A DNA stretch of 64,000 nucleotides from Parapristionchus giblindavisi (taxonomy: Eukaryota > Nematoda > Chromadorea > Rhabditida > Diplogasteridae): contig CALSFV010000224.1 of the NCBI GenBank assembly GCA_943737045.1, forward strand, positions 310,001 through 374,000, read 5' to 3'. Below the pieces are notes generated by a model. That model saw only the letters and a program-made list of their open reading frames with translations, was not told the DNA's origin and made no database searches. A program made the position numbers and the translations under genes. Of the stretch, positions 21,250 to 32,928 are shown piece by piece (position 1 is the stretch's first letter; every line of letters begins with the position of its first letter).

Positions 21250-23140
21250 AAATTTTTTGTGAAAATGTTGAGTACTATTTTGTTAATTAGGTTAAGAAGT
21301 GCTCAGTGCTCATCAAAGATCCATCAGGCCCGTCGCAGAGAAAGGCAGCGCTTTGAAAAAATAATGCATCGAACTTGCGACAAAGGGCAAATACGTTCGT
21401 TTACCACTGCACTATGGGATAAATGAGTGTCTGCGCTCACTGATCACGTGGCATTCGCACACTTAACAATGACGGCAAACTCTTCCATATTTGAGCCATA
21501 TTTAATCTAAGAAGCGAGGGATTTACATGAACATACGATGGCCTCCAATTTAATTACTTTTTAGCCGTTGTGATTTCTTTTGTTCAAAGGTGGGTGGTGA
21601 TAAAATTATTTGACATCACTGACACTGATGATTGCAAAATAAATGATAAACCACGCTTGTACAAAACTAGACAGAGCCGTGCTGTAAAAGAAATGCTGTT
21701 GAGGCGTTGAAGCTGTGATCCCAAACAAGTTATTGAACTACTGATATCGATAAATAATCTCACCCGCATTCCGAATCGAGGAAAGCGACCGATAATAGCG
21801 ATGACAACTAATGAAATGGATGCGAGAGTGAATCGAAAGTTTTGGAACAATAATTTTGAATATACATAATAATTAATTTTTTTTGAATACGCATTATAAT
21901 TAATTTTTTTGCAGAACAATGTTAATTCTATTATATTTCCATAATAAGATAAAATAATGGGGTAGCTGGGAGAACCTAGTTTGGCGAGACAGAGGGCTAA
22001 ACTAAAAAAAAACAAAATTGGAAAGGTAAGAAGACAATGACACGGTTTGGAGAAGTATTTTGTTGTGCACGCAAGCCCCTGCGCACAGTAACGGCCTTCA
22101 TGTTCATGCTAGACGCTACAGAACAGCACGACGAAACACAAATAGTAGAGTAGAGTTGGGTCGCGGGCCCGCAATGGCTCGTAAAATCATTCCTTGCGAG
22201 CAATTTTGAGGGTGTGAACGGGCGACGGAGCGGCTGAGAAACGGGCGTGATCTCGCAAGGGACGTTGGGGGCCAGCAACCCGCAACCCGAATAGCCAACC
22301 CTAGAATGGAGGAGTTGAAGCAGCAAACAAACTTTGAACTGCTAAAAAAATCTCACCCGCATTCCTTGAAGAGGAGAGCGACCGATATTAGCAATTTAAA
22401 CTATTGTAATGGAAGCGGTAGTGAATCGAAAGTTTTGGAACAATGATTTTGAATATACATAATTGAATTATAATTGATTTTTTTGCACAAGAATCTTAAT
22501 TCTATTATGTTTCGATAATGAGATTAAAATTGGGACACTACTCAAGAACCGCAGATTTGGGTTGGAGACTATGAACAGATTTAGGTAATCAGAATGATCA
22601 AGCAACTGGTGCAACCTAGAAAATTGAAAAGGTAAGAAGAGAATGAAATGGTTTGAAGAAGTATTTTGTTGTGCACGCGAGCAAATGCGCAGCGACTGTT
22701 TTGCAAAACAAATGGTGTTCAAGCACTGAGGATGTGATCACAAACAGGCTTTGGCACTACTCCAGAGCCCCAGATCGCTCAAAGCGGAGCTAAGGTCGAA
22801 GTAGGTCCAGCTTTGAAATGCTGTTAACAATAAATGATCTCACCCTCATTCCTTGGAGAGAAGAGTGACCGATTTCGGCAAGCAGTATCTTATAAAATGA
22901 ATGAGAGAGGGAATCGAACACTTATATATCATGGAATATTAATTATAAATATGCATAATTGCATTATACTTCAATTATTGCCTAATTACCATGATGTTAT
23001 TATATTTTTATAATTATGTTTCAATTGGAAAATCGAGAAGACACGCTACGAGAATCTTCTTTTTTTCGTGAAAATCCGATCGCTCTTGAAACAGACAGGG
23101 ATTAGTTATATTAAGATGATACGATAAATATGTTATAGAT
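21250..23140. repeat. Three diverged ~500-600-bp tandem units upstream of the X1 gene
   Basis: No gene seen. The phrase aatctcaccc(g/t)cattcc, followed by a gagcgaccgat motif, a gaatcgaa motif and a tatacataatt AT-rich stretch, recurs near 21755, 22350 and 22835, with attttgttgtgcacgc linkers. The same array is at 40370-42220. It may include the gene's promoter, but I see no specific element. Confidence 0.6.
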
Positions 23141-23242
23141 CAGCTATTCAGAGAAGCTAGATGATGACTCATGAAGTTATCGCTCTCGTTATTCGTATTG
23201 CGATATCCGTATCTAAAGGGAAGGATCTTCGCCTCTCCACGT

Positions 23243-23324
23243 GCAGCCATGTCCGAGTGGTTAAGGAGATAGACTTGAAATCTATTGGGCATTGCCCGCG
23301 TAGGTTCGAACCCTGCTCGCTGCG
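23243..23324 (+). tRNA. tRNA-Ser (TGA) with acceptor mismatch
   Basis: Same gene as 45-126 but the 5' strand reads GCAGCCA, giving a C-C mismatch at acceptor position 6. Otherwise intact. It faces the pseudogene at 23812-23884 in an inverted repeat with a ~290-bp spacer. Confidence 0.8.
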
Positions 23325-23811
23325 TAATCTTTTGCATTTTTTCTCCATATTCATAGCTGCATGAATATTTATATCCACAACCGAGGCGCTCCCTCCTATC
23401 TCGAGTCGTGATGCGTTCCAAAGATTATCATACATATTTATCACTTAAGGACCAAAATTGTCTTGCTACACACTTTTGAGTTGGCCCCCTGTTTTCTCCA
23501 CAGTTTTCGATGGTCCTTGGGTAGGACATCCATGAGACCGAGTAGCAAGGTTGGTAGATCAATCATCTCTCCAGGAGCTCACGTCAAATTTCGTCGTTGA
23601 GGCTCCTTTCGATGCGATTTTCACGGCTCACTGCGGAGAAAACAGGGGATCACCTCAAGTGCGTAGTGAATCCGACAATTTTGGTCAATCCTTGGGTGAT
23701 TTACATAATAAGCTATGGATGGCGTCACGACTCGAGATAGGAGGGAGCGACTCGGTTGGGATAAAATATCCATGCAACTAGGAATATGGAGGGAAAAAAT
23801 GCAAAAGATTA

Positions 23812-23884
23812 CGCAGCGAGCAGGGTTCGAAGCAATGCCCAATAGATTTCAAGTCTATCTCCTTAACCACTCGGACATCGCTGC
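23812..23884 (-). pseudogene. tRNA-Ser pseudogene, 9-nt deletion
   Basis: 73 nt instead of 82: the block between the variable arm and T-arm (ccgcgtagg side) is deleted, removing the 5' strand of the T-stem. Acceptor and anticodon (TGA) remain. Confidence 0.9.
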
Positions 23885-24559
23885 ATAGAGTTAATGATTC
23901 TTCTCTTTAGATATGCATATTGCAATACTCCTATCGAGAGTGATAACTTCATGAGTCATCATCTAGCTTCTCTGAATAGTTAATCTAAACCATCTTCATC
24001 GTATCATCCAAATGTAGGTAATCCCTGACTGAACTGTTTGTGCGTGAAGATGTTAAAGAGGGAACGATCGAACTATGATAGCTGAAATGGGTGATGATGA
24101 GTATTGGTGAAAGGAAAAGAGACTACAGCAAGAATTTTTTTCCAATCGGCTCGAAATGAACTGTTCTAGAAGTTCCTCAACAAAGGATACGTGCAAAAAC
24201 GCCATCTTCTACCTGTTTTCTTCGAAAAACTGATTTTTTGAGTACAATACGCTAATTTACTCAAAATTTTTCCACAAAGGATACGATTTTTATTTGCGAT
24301 TTATATTCTCCATCCTCTAATTGAGGTACGTACATACTTCACCCGTCATAATTCGGTTACCCAATACCGTTTCTCAGAGGAGACCCGGACTTTGCTTATT
24401 TTCATTCAAAAAAAAACAATTCATCTCTGTTCATTATTATACAAATTTGCAATCATGCTATATCGACGAGCTCTAAAAAAATGACTTAATATTACAAGTC
24501 ATGAAATTTGACCGTATTCAAGATATTTAAGGGAAAAATCCGTTTTTTTTCACTAGCCA

Positions 24560-25508
24560 ATGTTGTGCAATGTAATCGATTTACTACGAAACGGTGCTCT
24601 TTGCTTACAATGCTCGTACTGCAAGACTAAGATGAGAATATTTATGGGAAAGGAGAAGAACATCGACACTCACGAGCAGATGTTCGTCGCCCTCACAACT
24701 GGGAAACTGTTTCGAGGAGTATCGGTGCATCTGGAAACTGTGAAGCACGAGGAACTACCGAAGTCGACGATCAAGGGCATATCGAAGCCCGGCCGTTTTG
24801 AATTCAAGGACGACACCATCTCTGCGTGTAGAATCAGAGGCATCGGAAAGAGAATAAGAGTGACGGGACAGAAAGGAATCAATAGTTCCATCACTTTCCA
24901 TAGTCATGGAGGCAAGTTGTCGAGTTATAGACTGAAGAATGAGAAAAAAGCAGAAGATCACCAACGAAGAGGAGCCCCATTTCTGATTCTTCCCGACCAA
25001 GCAGTCCACTGTAGAGGAAATCATAAATCACAGCAGTTCTCTCTCTATCATCCTCTTCTACCTCGACCTCCTCCTTGATCTGAATCCCTTCATCCTCCAA
25101 ATCCACGAGAGTTCTGGTGAGTGTGGACGAATAATCAGTGACTGGACAAGTCCCATTCATGAGACTGACGCCCTCTTCCCCGCTCTCTCCTAAGGACAAC
25201 GAAGAAGGGATGCAAGTACAACCAGAACGCGAAGGATCTGGTCACTGCACTTTCCAAAGAGTATACTAGTATACTCTAATGGTGACAAAAAGCTGTTTGC
25301 GGTGGAGGCCGAGAAGAGAATGAAGGAGAGAATGGATATCCTTCCCGCTGAGAGAATGACCCACGAGCAAATCAAGAACCTCACCAGAACTCTCTTGGAT
25401 TTTGAGGATGAAGGGATTCAGATCAAGGAGGAGGTTGAGGTAGAAGAGGATGATAGAGAGAGAACGGTTGTGATCTATGATTTCCTTCATAGTGATCTCA
25501 AAGAGTAA
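24560..25508 (+). pseudogene. Zinc-finger-element gene relative, copy B (broken)
   Basis: Starts MLCNVIDLLRNGALCLQCSY before MRIFMGKEKN, keeping the 5' segment lost in copy A. It shares with A the inverted internal duplicate (about 25017-25125) and a gtatactagtatactc insertion, so A and B are sisters. The 3' acidic part is 25302-25508. No C2H2 finger. Function unknown; broken. Confidence 0.6.
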
Positions 25509-26236
25509 TTCGATGATCCGGATATTTTTTTTTCGATCATTCTGATTCCGATATCGGAAATATAGATGAATAGTTTCAGAATGCGTATTTTCCAATGATT
25601 CCTTGAATATCTAAGATACGCATAAATATCTTTGCTCTTTTATGTGTTGTCCCTTACTGTAACAATATTAACAACTAATATAAGCAAAACACATTGGTGG
25701 AAGCAAAGAGCACCGTTTCGCAACCTCTACTACATGACGTGCTAGATTACACTCTATCTCATAATACCATCTCTGTCACCATGCACCATGAAGACTACTC
25801 TATAAGAGGAGAGTGTGAAACAGGAACGCGCCTGGCTGAGTGCATGTGAAATGTATACGACCGCTACGATAAGTCAATGCTATTGGAGGAATAGAACTCT
25901 TGAAAAAACATGAAAGCTGCTACAGTAGTCAAGAACGTAATCTTATTGTCAGTAAAGTATTACTAAATATATATTACTAATGCAGTGAGTGATTATAAGT
26001 AAAAATAATAGCTAAAAACCAACCAACCGGACCGAGCCCAGGCGTGGTCTCGGCGCTGGCGTACGTCTCCAAGGGTGCGAGGGGCGTGGACGCGGCATCC
26101 GGACTGACGCATGCGGATGGCGCGTACACCGGCGAGTCCTCTGTGGACGATTGCTGAACGACCAAGAGCGAAATAGAGACCATTGTCTTTTCAAATACGA
26201 TGAAATTCCGATTGCCCTCGGACGACATTCACTGTA

Positions 26237-27525
26237 CAGGGTGCGTGATAATTACTTGCACTCAATTTCATCAGATTGCAAAATCGGAACCAATCGATAT
26301 TTCGCAACACCAGTCACATGTTCATGATGGCTGACCTTTCGCATAAAAGTGTTCGAGGTTTCAATCCGATTCGCCTAGTTTGTCAATTATGGTGGAGGCA
26401 AACCCGATGAGATGTATGATCCTGAAATACAATCGCGAAGGAATTCAACCCTCCGACATCTTCGTTCGACTCAACGTTTGCAAGAGAATCGCCTACCACG
26501 CTATCCGACGCTACCACTAACTCTGAACGGAAGGTGACCGTCCTGTGCGAGGAAGACCGGTGTCCGCAACTTCACGTCAGAACCGTGAGAGAATTCGCCG
26601 GACCATCTACCGTAACCCTAAGCGGTGCATGGGTGGAATGACTTAAAAGCTCGATATCTCTGAACTCTTTATTCGTAAGATCGTTAAATCTGGAGTGATG
26701 CAGCATCTATACATCTACTATATAGTGCTTGGTTTTACCGATCCTCAGATCAATCTACGCAGAATGCGATGCCACCTCCTTCTGGGCCGATGTCGCATTT
26801 ACGAACATTCCACCGATTCCTTCACTGATGAAAAGTTCTTTAACCTCGATTGTGAGATCAATTCTCTGTACTACACAATCATCGCTCACGATGCCAAGGT
26901 TCTTCCAAACTGGGCGGTATCACTGGTCATGCTCGCATCCTGCTTATGTGATGGTGTGGATTGGCCTCTGCTCAACCTGTCGGATTCCACTCGTATTCGT
27001 AACCCCAGGCGTAAAGGTGAACAAGAGCTACTAAATCAAACACATCCTGAAAGCCACACTCCTCCACTGGTCCAAGTCTCACTTCGGTTGGAGCGTTTGG
27101 GCGCAGCAGCGGGGCGGTGGAAACAGCGAAAGTCACGACCAAGTTTTGCGGTGAGAACGTTCCCGAATACATCACTCCCAACGAATGACCCCATCTCACC
27201 TGACTTGAATCCCCTGAACCTTAGTGCTGGAGGTTCTGGAGAGCAAGACCTCTGCTACCAAGTACTAGACTCTGGGTAGTCTGAAGTCGGCTCTCGTCCG
27301 AACATGGGACAAATTCAACGACGACCACCTCCGTAAATTGCGCATTGCCATTGAGAAGTTCATCCGGGCTTACATTAGCGCGACAAGGGGGCACATCGAA
27401 ATCCATTGACATATGCTTGTTACTAATGAATTGAATAAATAATGGTATGAAGCTGGTTGCTCAACTTGCATTCTAAGGGGAGATATAGATAAAAGTTCGA
27501 GTGCGAGTAATTATCACGCACCCTG
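26237..27525 (+). mobile_element. Tc1/mariner element, 1289 bp
   Basis: Inverted termini CAGGGTGCGTGATAATTAC, flanking TA at 26235-26236 and 27526-27527. Empty sites with a single TA are in block A (2521) and block C (55161). It splits the copy-B version of the 97-aa ORF. It contains one decayed transposase gene. Confidence 0.92.
26389..27409 (+). pseudogene. Degenerate Tc1/mariner transposase
   Basis: Begins MVEANPMRCMILKYNREGIQ with the helix-turn-helix region (RLNVCKRIAYHAIRRYH), GRPVSATSRQNRERIRRTIY, the first catalytic-site motif FTDEKFF (26818-26838) and SPDLNPL of the second site, ending RTWDKFNDDHLRKLR and GHIEIH-stop. Two stops near 26520 and several frame changes inactivate it. Confidence 0.87.
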
Positions 27526-28585
27526 TATTCAACAAAATCATAAAACGAGAAAGCTCCGGGACAAGATCTTGTGGCACAATTGTTTCATATTCACTTTTGG
27601 ACATTATTTTTCAACATTACATTCAAAAAATTAGCACTGTAACGAGAACAATTCATATATTAATAAATATATGAGATTTTTTTATTATTTTAGCGAGATC
27701 TTAATTAAAATCATTTCTAAAAAAATGATGAAGTGAACTTTTTCGACAACAAAACGTGCATAGAATCATAAATTTTCATATGCAACCGTCTGTATTCCAG
27801 TCAATATCTAATATGAATATGATATATCTATTGATTCGGATATTCGCATAGATTACTATCTATCTCAACACAATAATACACAAAAGTTTTATCCATACAA
27901 AATGTAGCACTAATATGCGTAACCGTCTCATTCGTGTTTCACATCTTCTCTAAATCCCCACTACTCCCGTCCTACCTTCATACCTTCATCACATTAGAGG
28001 GTCCAGTAGGTCCAGAGGTGGACGAGGTGGACGCACGATGGTGCAGGAGTTGATTCGTCGTTGGTCGGGTTGGGCTGATGCTGATGAGACCAGTTCTGAA
28101 GCACACTTATTCATTGATTTATCCATCTACTTAGAGCAAAAACTAGAGCAATTGCACTCTTCAAAAGGAGTAGACAACTTGAGCAAAGATCAAAAATTAT
28201 TCAGAGGCGCAAAAATAGTAAAGTTCTTCTTTTTTTACAGTTCCACTACACAATATGGAGAAAAGGGGAAGAAGAATGGCAGACAATCGTATCACTACCG
28301 CATCCCACATTCGATATAAAAATATAAAATATATACTAAAAATGTACAATAAAAAAACAAAATCACGACACCTTCGCGCTTGCGGTCGACGCGACCGACG
28401 CGCCACTGACGCTTCCCTTCCGCTCGACCGCAGAAAAAATGAATAATGAGTGATGAGGAATGAGAAATGACTACAATTGATCTGTAATATGACCTGGGCC
28501 AGAAATCAAAGAAGTGTCAAGGAGCCGACAATGGTGAGTAGCTCTCATGCAAATAGGAATATGGAGGAAAAAATGCAAAAGATTT

Positions 28586-28667
28586 CGCAGCGAGCAAGGT
28601 TCGAACCTACGCGGGCAATGCCCAATAGATTTCAAGTCTATCTCCTTAACCACTCGGACATCGCTGC
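28586..28667 (-). tRNA. tRNA-Ser (anticodon TGA)
   Basis: Complete 82-nt copy. One T-stem base change gives a G-U wobble, which is tolerated. It lies just beside the 28696-30039 foldback insertion. Confidence 0.88.
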
Positions 28668-28837
28668 ACGTGAGATAGAAGGATCCTTGCCTTTATAAGG
28701 GAAGGGTACTTGGTCATGTGTCGGAAAATCTAACAAAATATATATGGTTGGAAAGAGGACAAAATTCTAAGACGTTTTGAAGGACCGAAAATCGATTTTG
28801 AAAAAGAGCACTTCCATTTGTGAAATTTCGAGGATCC

Positions 28838-29107
28838 GGGATAGCGTAGTGGTTGTGAGCGCTGCCTATAATCAGAGGATCACGAGTTCGATCCCCCGCC
28901 CTGAAAGATCCACCCAATACCGAGGGGGTTAAGAAATTTCGGAAGTGGTGTCAAAAACCACGATCTAAATCCTCCACTGTGAGCTCCAAGCACAGTTTGA
29001 TCGTAGGCCATGGCCACTGGTCCTTCAGACCAGGATAGGCCCTCTCAGCCAATAGATTGGAGGCGCTAACACTGCGACTCAGCGGTATATTGTAACTCCA
29101 AAAAAAA
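28838..29107 (+). mobile_element. tRNA-derived SINE, 270 bp
   Basis: Head with A-box TAGCGTAGTGG and B-box AGTTCGATCCC, a ~190-bp body and a terminal A-run, as in Pol III SINEs. Ends are fixed by comparison with the other foldback arm, which joins ggatcc directly to aatggcagag. No target duplication is visible, which is unusual for a SINE. Confidence 0.8.
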
Positions 29108-29320
29108 AATGGCAGAGATATCTATTAGATACCTCATCTCGCCCTTGCCTTCCTTTCCCAAGCAATACGTGGCGCAGTAGGTAAGAGGCTCGTCTATAAA
29201 ACTTTTGTGTGTTCGGTTTCAATGGTTCGATTCCTGTCATTGCAACTTTTTTTGCTCATTTTATTTTTGATCAAACTCTTTTTTTATTAACAATTTAACA
29301 GCAAATGTACGAGCCAATGC

Positions 29321-29770
29321 TTAACAACGGTGCATATTGGGCCAGAAACAAGAAAAGCAGAAGCTAACTCTGCAGCGAGGACAGATGGTACAGCCTGGCT
29401 CGCCACAGGGACAAGGCGTAGAAATTCTTTGACCGAACATGACGCTCATGGGTGAATCCCAGGGAGGCGGGCGGGTGTCAATGAAGCCTCCCTTGAAGAA
29501 ACCGTAAGCGATATACGGCTTGAAGGCGTCGCTGCCCAGGCACCAATGCATTTGCAGCGCAAACTTGAGCAGGTTGTCGCGAGCGGAGATACGATAGTCA
29601 ATTTGCCGGAAGAGTATCATGGAGTTCAACCGCTTCTGAACCAACCGGTTGTAGATCATATTAGTCCACACAAACAATCGATCAAAACAGAAATATAGTT
29701 TGATCAAAAATAAAATGAGCAAACAAAAGTTGCAATGACAGGAATCGAACCATTGAAACCGAACACACAA
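29321..29770 (-). CDS. Cys-rich ORF with IBR/RING-like C-terminus in the foldback centre
   Basis: The 149-residue frame reads protein-like from about NMIYNRLVQKRLNSMILF, through KPYIAYGFFKGGFIDTRPPP, to a Cys cluster (CPCGEPGCTICPRC, FCFSC, HRC) before TAA at 29321. Cys spacing resembles the end of IBR zinc domains; this is inference from motif only. The first ~35 residues overlap the arm and are probably not native. It is likely a captured terminal exon; no upstream exon was found. Confidence 0.45.
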   Translation of the reverse strand: MCVRFQWFDSCHCNFCLLILFLIKLYFCFDRLFVWTNMIYNRLVQKRLNSMILFRQIDYRISARDNLLKFALQMHWCLGSDAFKPYIAYGFFKGGFIDTRPPPWDSPMSVMFGQRISTPCPCGEPGCTICPRCRVSFCFSCFWPNMHRC

Positions 29771-30575
29771 AAGTTTTACAGACGAGCCCCTTACCTACTG
29801 CGCCACGTGTTGCTTGGGAAAGGAATGCAAGGGCGAGATGAGGTGTCTAATAGATATCTCTGCCATTGGATCCTCGAAATTTCACAAATGGAAGTGCTCT
29901 TTTTCAAAATCGATTTTCGGTCCTTAGGAAATCCGAGGCGACAAAACGAAAAGACCAAAAAGTCTTAGAATTTTGTCCTCTTTCCAACCATATACATTTT
30001 GTTAGATTTTCCGACACATGACCAAGTACCCTTCCCTTATTAGATAGGGATATCGCAATACGAATAACGAGAGCGATAACTTCATGAGTCATCATCTAGC
30101 TTCTCTGAATAGTTGATCTAGAATATGTTCATCATATCATCTAGATATAAGTAATCCCTGATTGAACAGTGTGAAGATGTTGGAGAGGGAACGATTGAAC
30201 TAATATAGATGGACAAGTAGTGATGAGAGGAAACGATTCTATAGAGGAATAGGAACGTATAGAGATAACCGTGGAGAGTTCGAGAAATGGAGGGGTTACT
30301 GTGTACGGTACGATAGATGTAACTGTGGAATTGACAGTTCTTTTTTGTCACTGCTGTGTTTTTCATCAATTGTTTTATGCTTGATCATTTTTTTATTAAT
30401 TTTTTTATTCAATCTCTTCTCAACCTGTCATCGGTCTTCAATAGTTTGTCTTCTCAATGTTAATAATAATAATAATAATAATAAATTTATCTGACCTCGG
30501 AGGGTATTTTTAAGATTCATAATTAAATATTTAAACAATATGATAAATTCAGGTGGTAAGAAAGAAGGCTGCGAT

Positions 30576-31740
30576 TATTAATAATAATATCTATATTATG
30601 CTGGTACATAATGAACAATACCTAGGACACAAACAAGAAAAATGGTTGGATACATAATTTACTATGCCACAACGGGGCAGCATAAGTATAGTACTGGAAA
30701 TCGAAAAAGTTAAGTTAAGAAGAAGAGCTACATATAATTGATCTAATAGAATTACTAAACGATTTTGGATTAGGACATATAATCGAGCTATTGGGAAGAG
30801 AGTTCCAAACGTTTACAATACGGTTTGAAAAGAAATGAGAGAAACGAGTGGATCTACAAGGGTGTTTACGAAGAATATAGTTGTGTCTACAGGAAATTCT
30901 AGAGAGTGAATATAAAAGAAAGGTGGGATTGTCTATACTAACTAGTCCATGCACTACTTTATAAGTGAAACTCAAGTCTATAACGGTGCGTCTTTGCTCA
31001 AGGAGATCAAGGTTCAGGTGTGATAATCGATTCGTATAAGAGGTAAGAGTGAGACCGCATTTGGCATATATACTACGTGTAAATGATCTTTGAACTTTCT
31101 CTATGAGGTCGATACGATATTGTTCGCGTGGAGACTATATTTCGCAAGCATACTCTAGTATAGGCCTAACATATAAGGAGAACATGCGAGCGTACAAGAT
31201 AGGATTTTTCGAGAAGAAAATACGGTAGATGTTTGAACATCTAGCTTTGGCTATAGAGACTATGGATTGAATGTGAGATGAAAAGCACAGAGTATTACTG
31301 TAGGTAACGCCAAGATCAGTGAATTGCTTCACTACAGGAAGGGGAGTGTTATTGATCAAGAAGTCGATATCTGGATGACTATTTCCAATGCGCATAATAA
31401 CTGTTTTGGAAAGTGAGATAGATAAAACTCATTGAGACGACCATTGTTGCAATGCGGAAAGAGCTGTTTGGAGGGCGGATGCATCAGATATAGAGTAAAG
31501 TTTGACGTCATCTGCATAGATAACACAGTGTACTGTAGATGGGAGTACATGTGGTAGATCACTAATGTACATGCAGAAAAGCAGTGGACCGAGACAACTA
31601 CCCTGGGGAACTCCTGATTGGAACATTGAAGCTTGATCGTAGCATACAATACTTATGAGTTACGAATAAAAGACTTATATGTTCAAGCGTATTCATTACA
31701 ATCGAGGCCGTTTCGCCATATTTCAGACATACCTCTTGCA
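30576..31740 (-). pseudogene. CR1/Jockey-type LINE fragment, X2 copy
   Basis: Near-identical to 6808-7967, with the same YADD box and the same stop after LQQWSSQ, plus an additional shift near 31130. Here the end KHPCRSTRFSHFFSNRIVNV remains in frame with the thumb region. It shares the ATTAATAAT 3' end and the (TACCTC)n 5' border. Confidence 0.85.
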
Positions 31741-32088
31741 TCTCTACCTCTACCTCTACCTCTACCTCTACCTCTACCTCTACCTCTACCTCTCGTGAGA
31801 CTTTCTTGTTTTGCATGGTTCAGAAACTATGCCGATCTCTTTTCTATATAATATAGCGCGCGGCGAAGGTCAGCCGGGTTAGAGAGAGGCAGCGGAGAGA
31901 CAATCGAGAGGCGGGGCGAGATGTAGAAGGCTACATCTCGCTCGCCTCTCGATTGTGACTTCCGTTTGTTAGCACCATTTGTCATTTTCTTATGCAAGTA
32001 CATTTTATACGCACAATAAAACGTTGATCTTCAAACTTTTTTATACACAAATTTGATCTTGGATCTTTGATCTCCAGACATGACTGAT

Positions 32089-32178
32089 TCACTCTGCACG
32101 CTGCTCATTCGAAATAGCACCATTAACAGCAATAAAATGAAACAAAACCGAGAGTGCAGATATGATAAATGGTTTCAT
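32089..32178 (-). CDS. Short signal-peptide ORF, X2 copy
   Basis: Same MKPFIISALSVLFHF peptide as at 11380-11469. Perfect protein identity could reflect recent duplication rather than selection. Confidence 0.35.
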   Translation of the reverse strand: MKPFIISALSVLFHFIAVNGAISNEQRAE

Positions 32179-32928
32179 TTGAAAATTAAAATGTTTCGAG
32201 CTCGAACCATCCGCTACAAAATCATTGGCAGAATTAGGAAGTGAGTCTTCGTAATTCTTGATCTCGCTGTACATGTGCACTCCTATTTAATGGTGGAATG
32301 GTACATAATTATGATACGATTAAGCATTATGAAATTTCCCTCGGAGAAAGCTTCACTAGAAATTCGTGATAATTACTAAAGTCTGTAAGTAGAATTAAAT
32401 ATATCCAGATACGCGTAAAAATAGAAGAGAAAATATTGTGAATTCTGGCATGAATAAATAATCTAATATGTTTCTTGACCGTCATAGGGGTAAGATAAAT
32501 AAATCGGAATTATAAGTAAAAGCCAACTTCTTCACGGAAGCAATCTTCTTGGATTCAAGAATTGTGCAATCGGAAGATGTGCATATGAAGATTAAAGTCA
32601 ATGTTCTGGGGCTGTCGGAAGTAAGAAGAGCATTTTTCTCATGCACATAAGAGTTGTAGACTCTTGATAAATGTGTTTAAAATTACAAAAAAAAAGAAAA
32701 CCGTCAAATCGAATCGAAAAAAAGACTGATAGACAAGACAACAAACAATATCGGATGGAAATGACTGAATTCAAATAAAAAAATGATGCTTCGCCATTCT
32801 TGAAGCCCTATCCTATTATACTTAACCTCCTTTTTATGCTGTTAGTTCAGTATACCAAACGATTAACTCAATTGTGTTGTGTCATGTTTCTTGTATACAT
32901 ATTCTATAGATACATTATGAAAATGTCT

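Larger units (their letters stand above)
28696..30039. mobile_element. 1.34-kb foldback element, TTA duplication
   Basis: Termini TAAGGGAAGGGTACTTGGTC and complement; TTA at 28693-28695 and 30040-30042. The paralogous tRNA flank at 57907-57909 has one TTA and no insert. The left arm is interrupted by a SINE (28838-29107); the right arm shows the uninterrupted sequence. The arms include a tRNA-like stretch (29166-29250 and complement 29735-29820: A-box TGGCGCAGTAGG, B-box GGTTCGATTCC). The unique centre holds the 29321-29770 ORF. Confidence 0.85.

Noticed and set aside
23140..23444. ORFs across the tRNA (MERITTRDRRERLG and similar)
   Set aside because: They are antisense or sense translations of the tRNA-Ser gene and its flanks, repeated at every tRNA copy.
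26695..27279. 194-aa ORF as an independent gene
   Set aside because: It is a shifted frame within the decayed mariner transposase.
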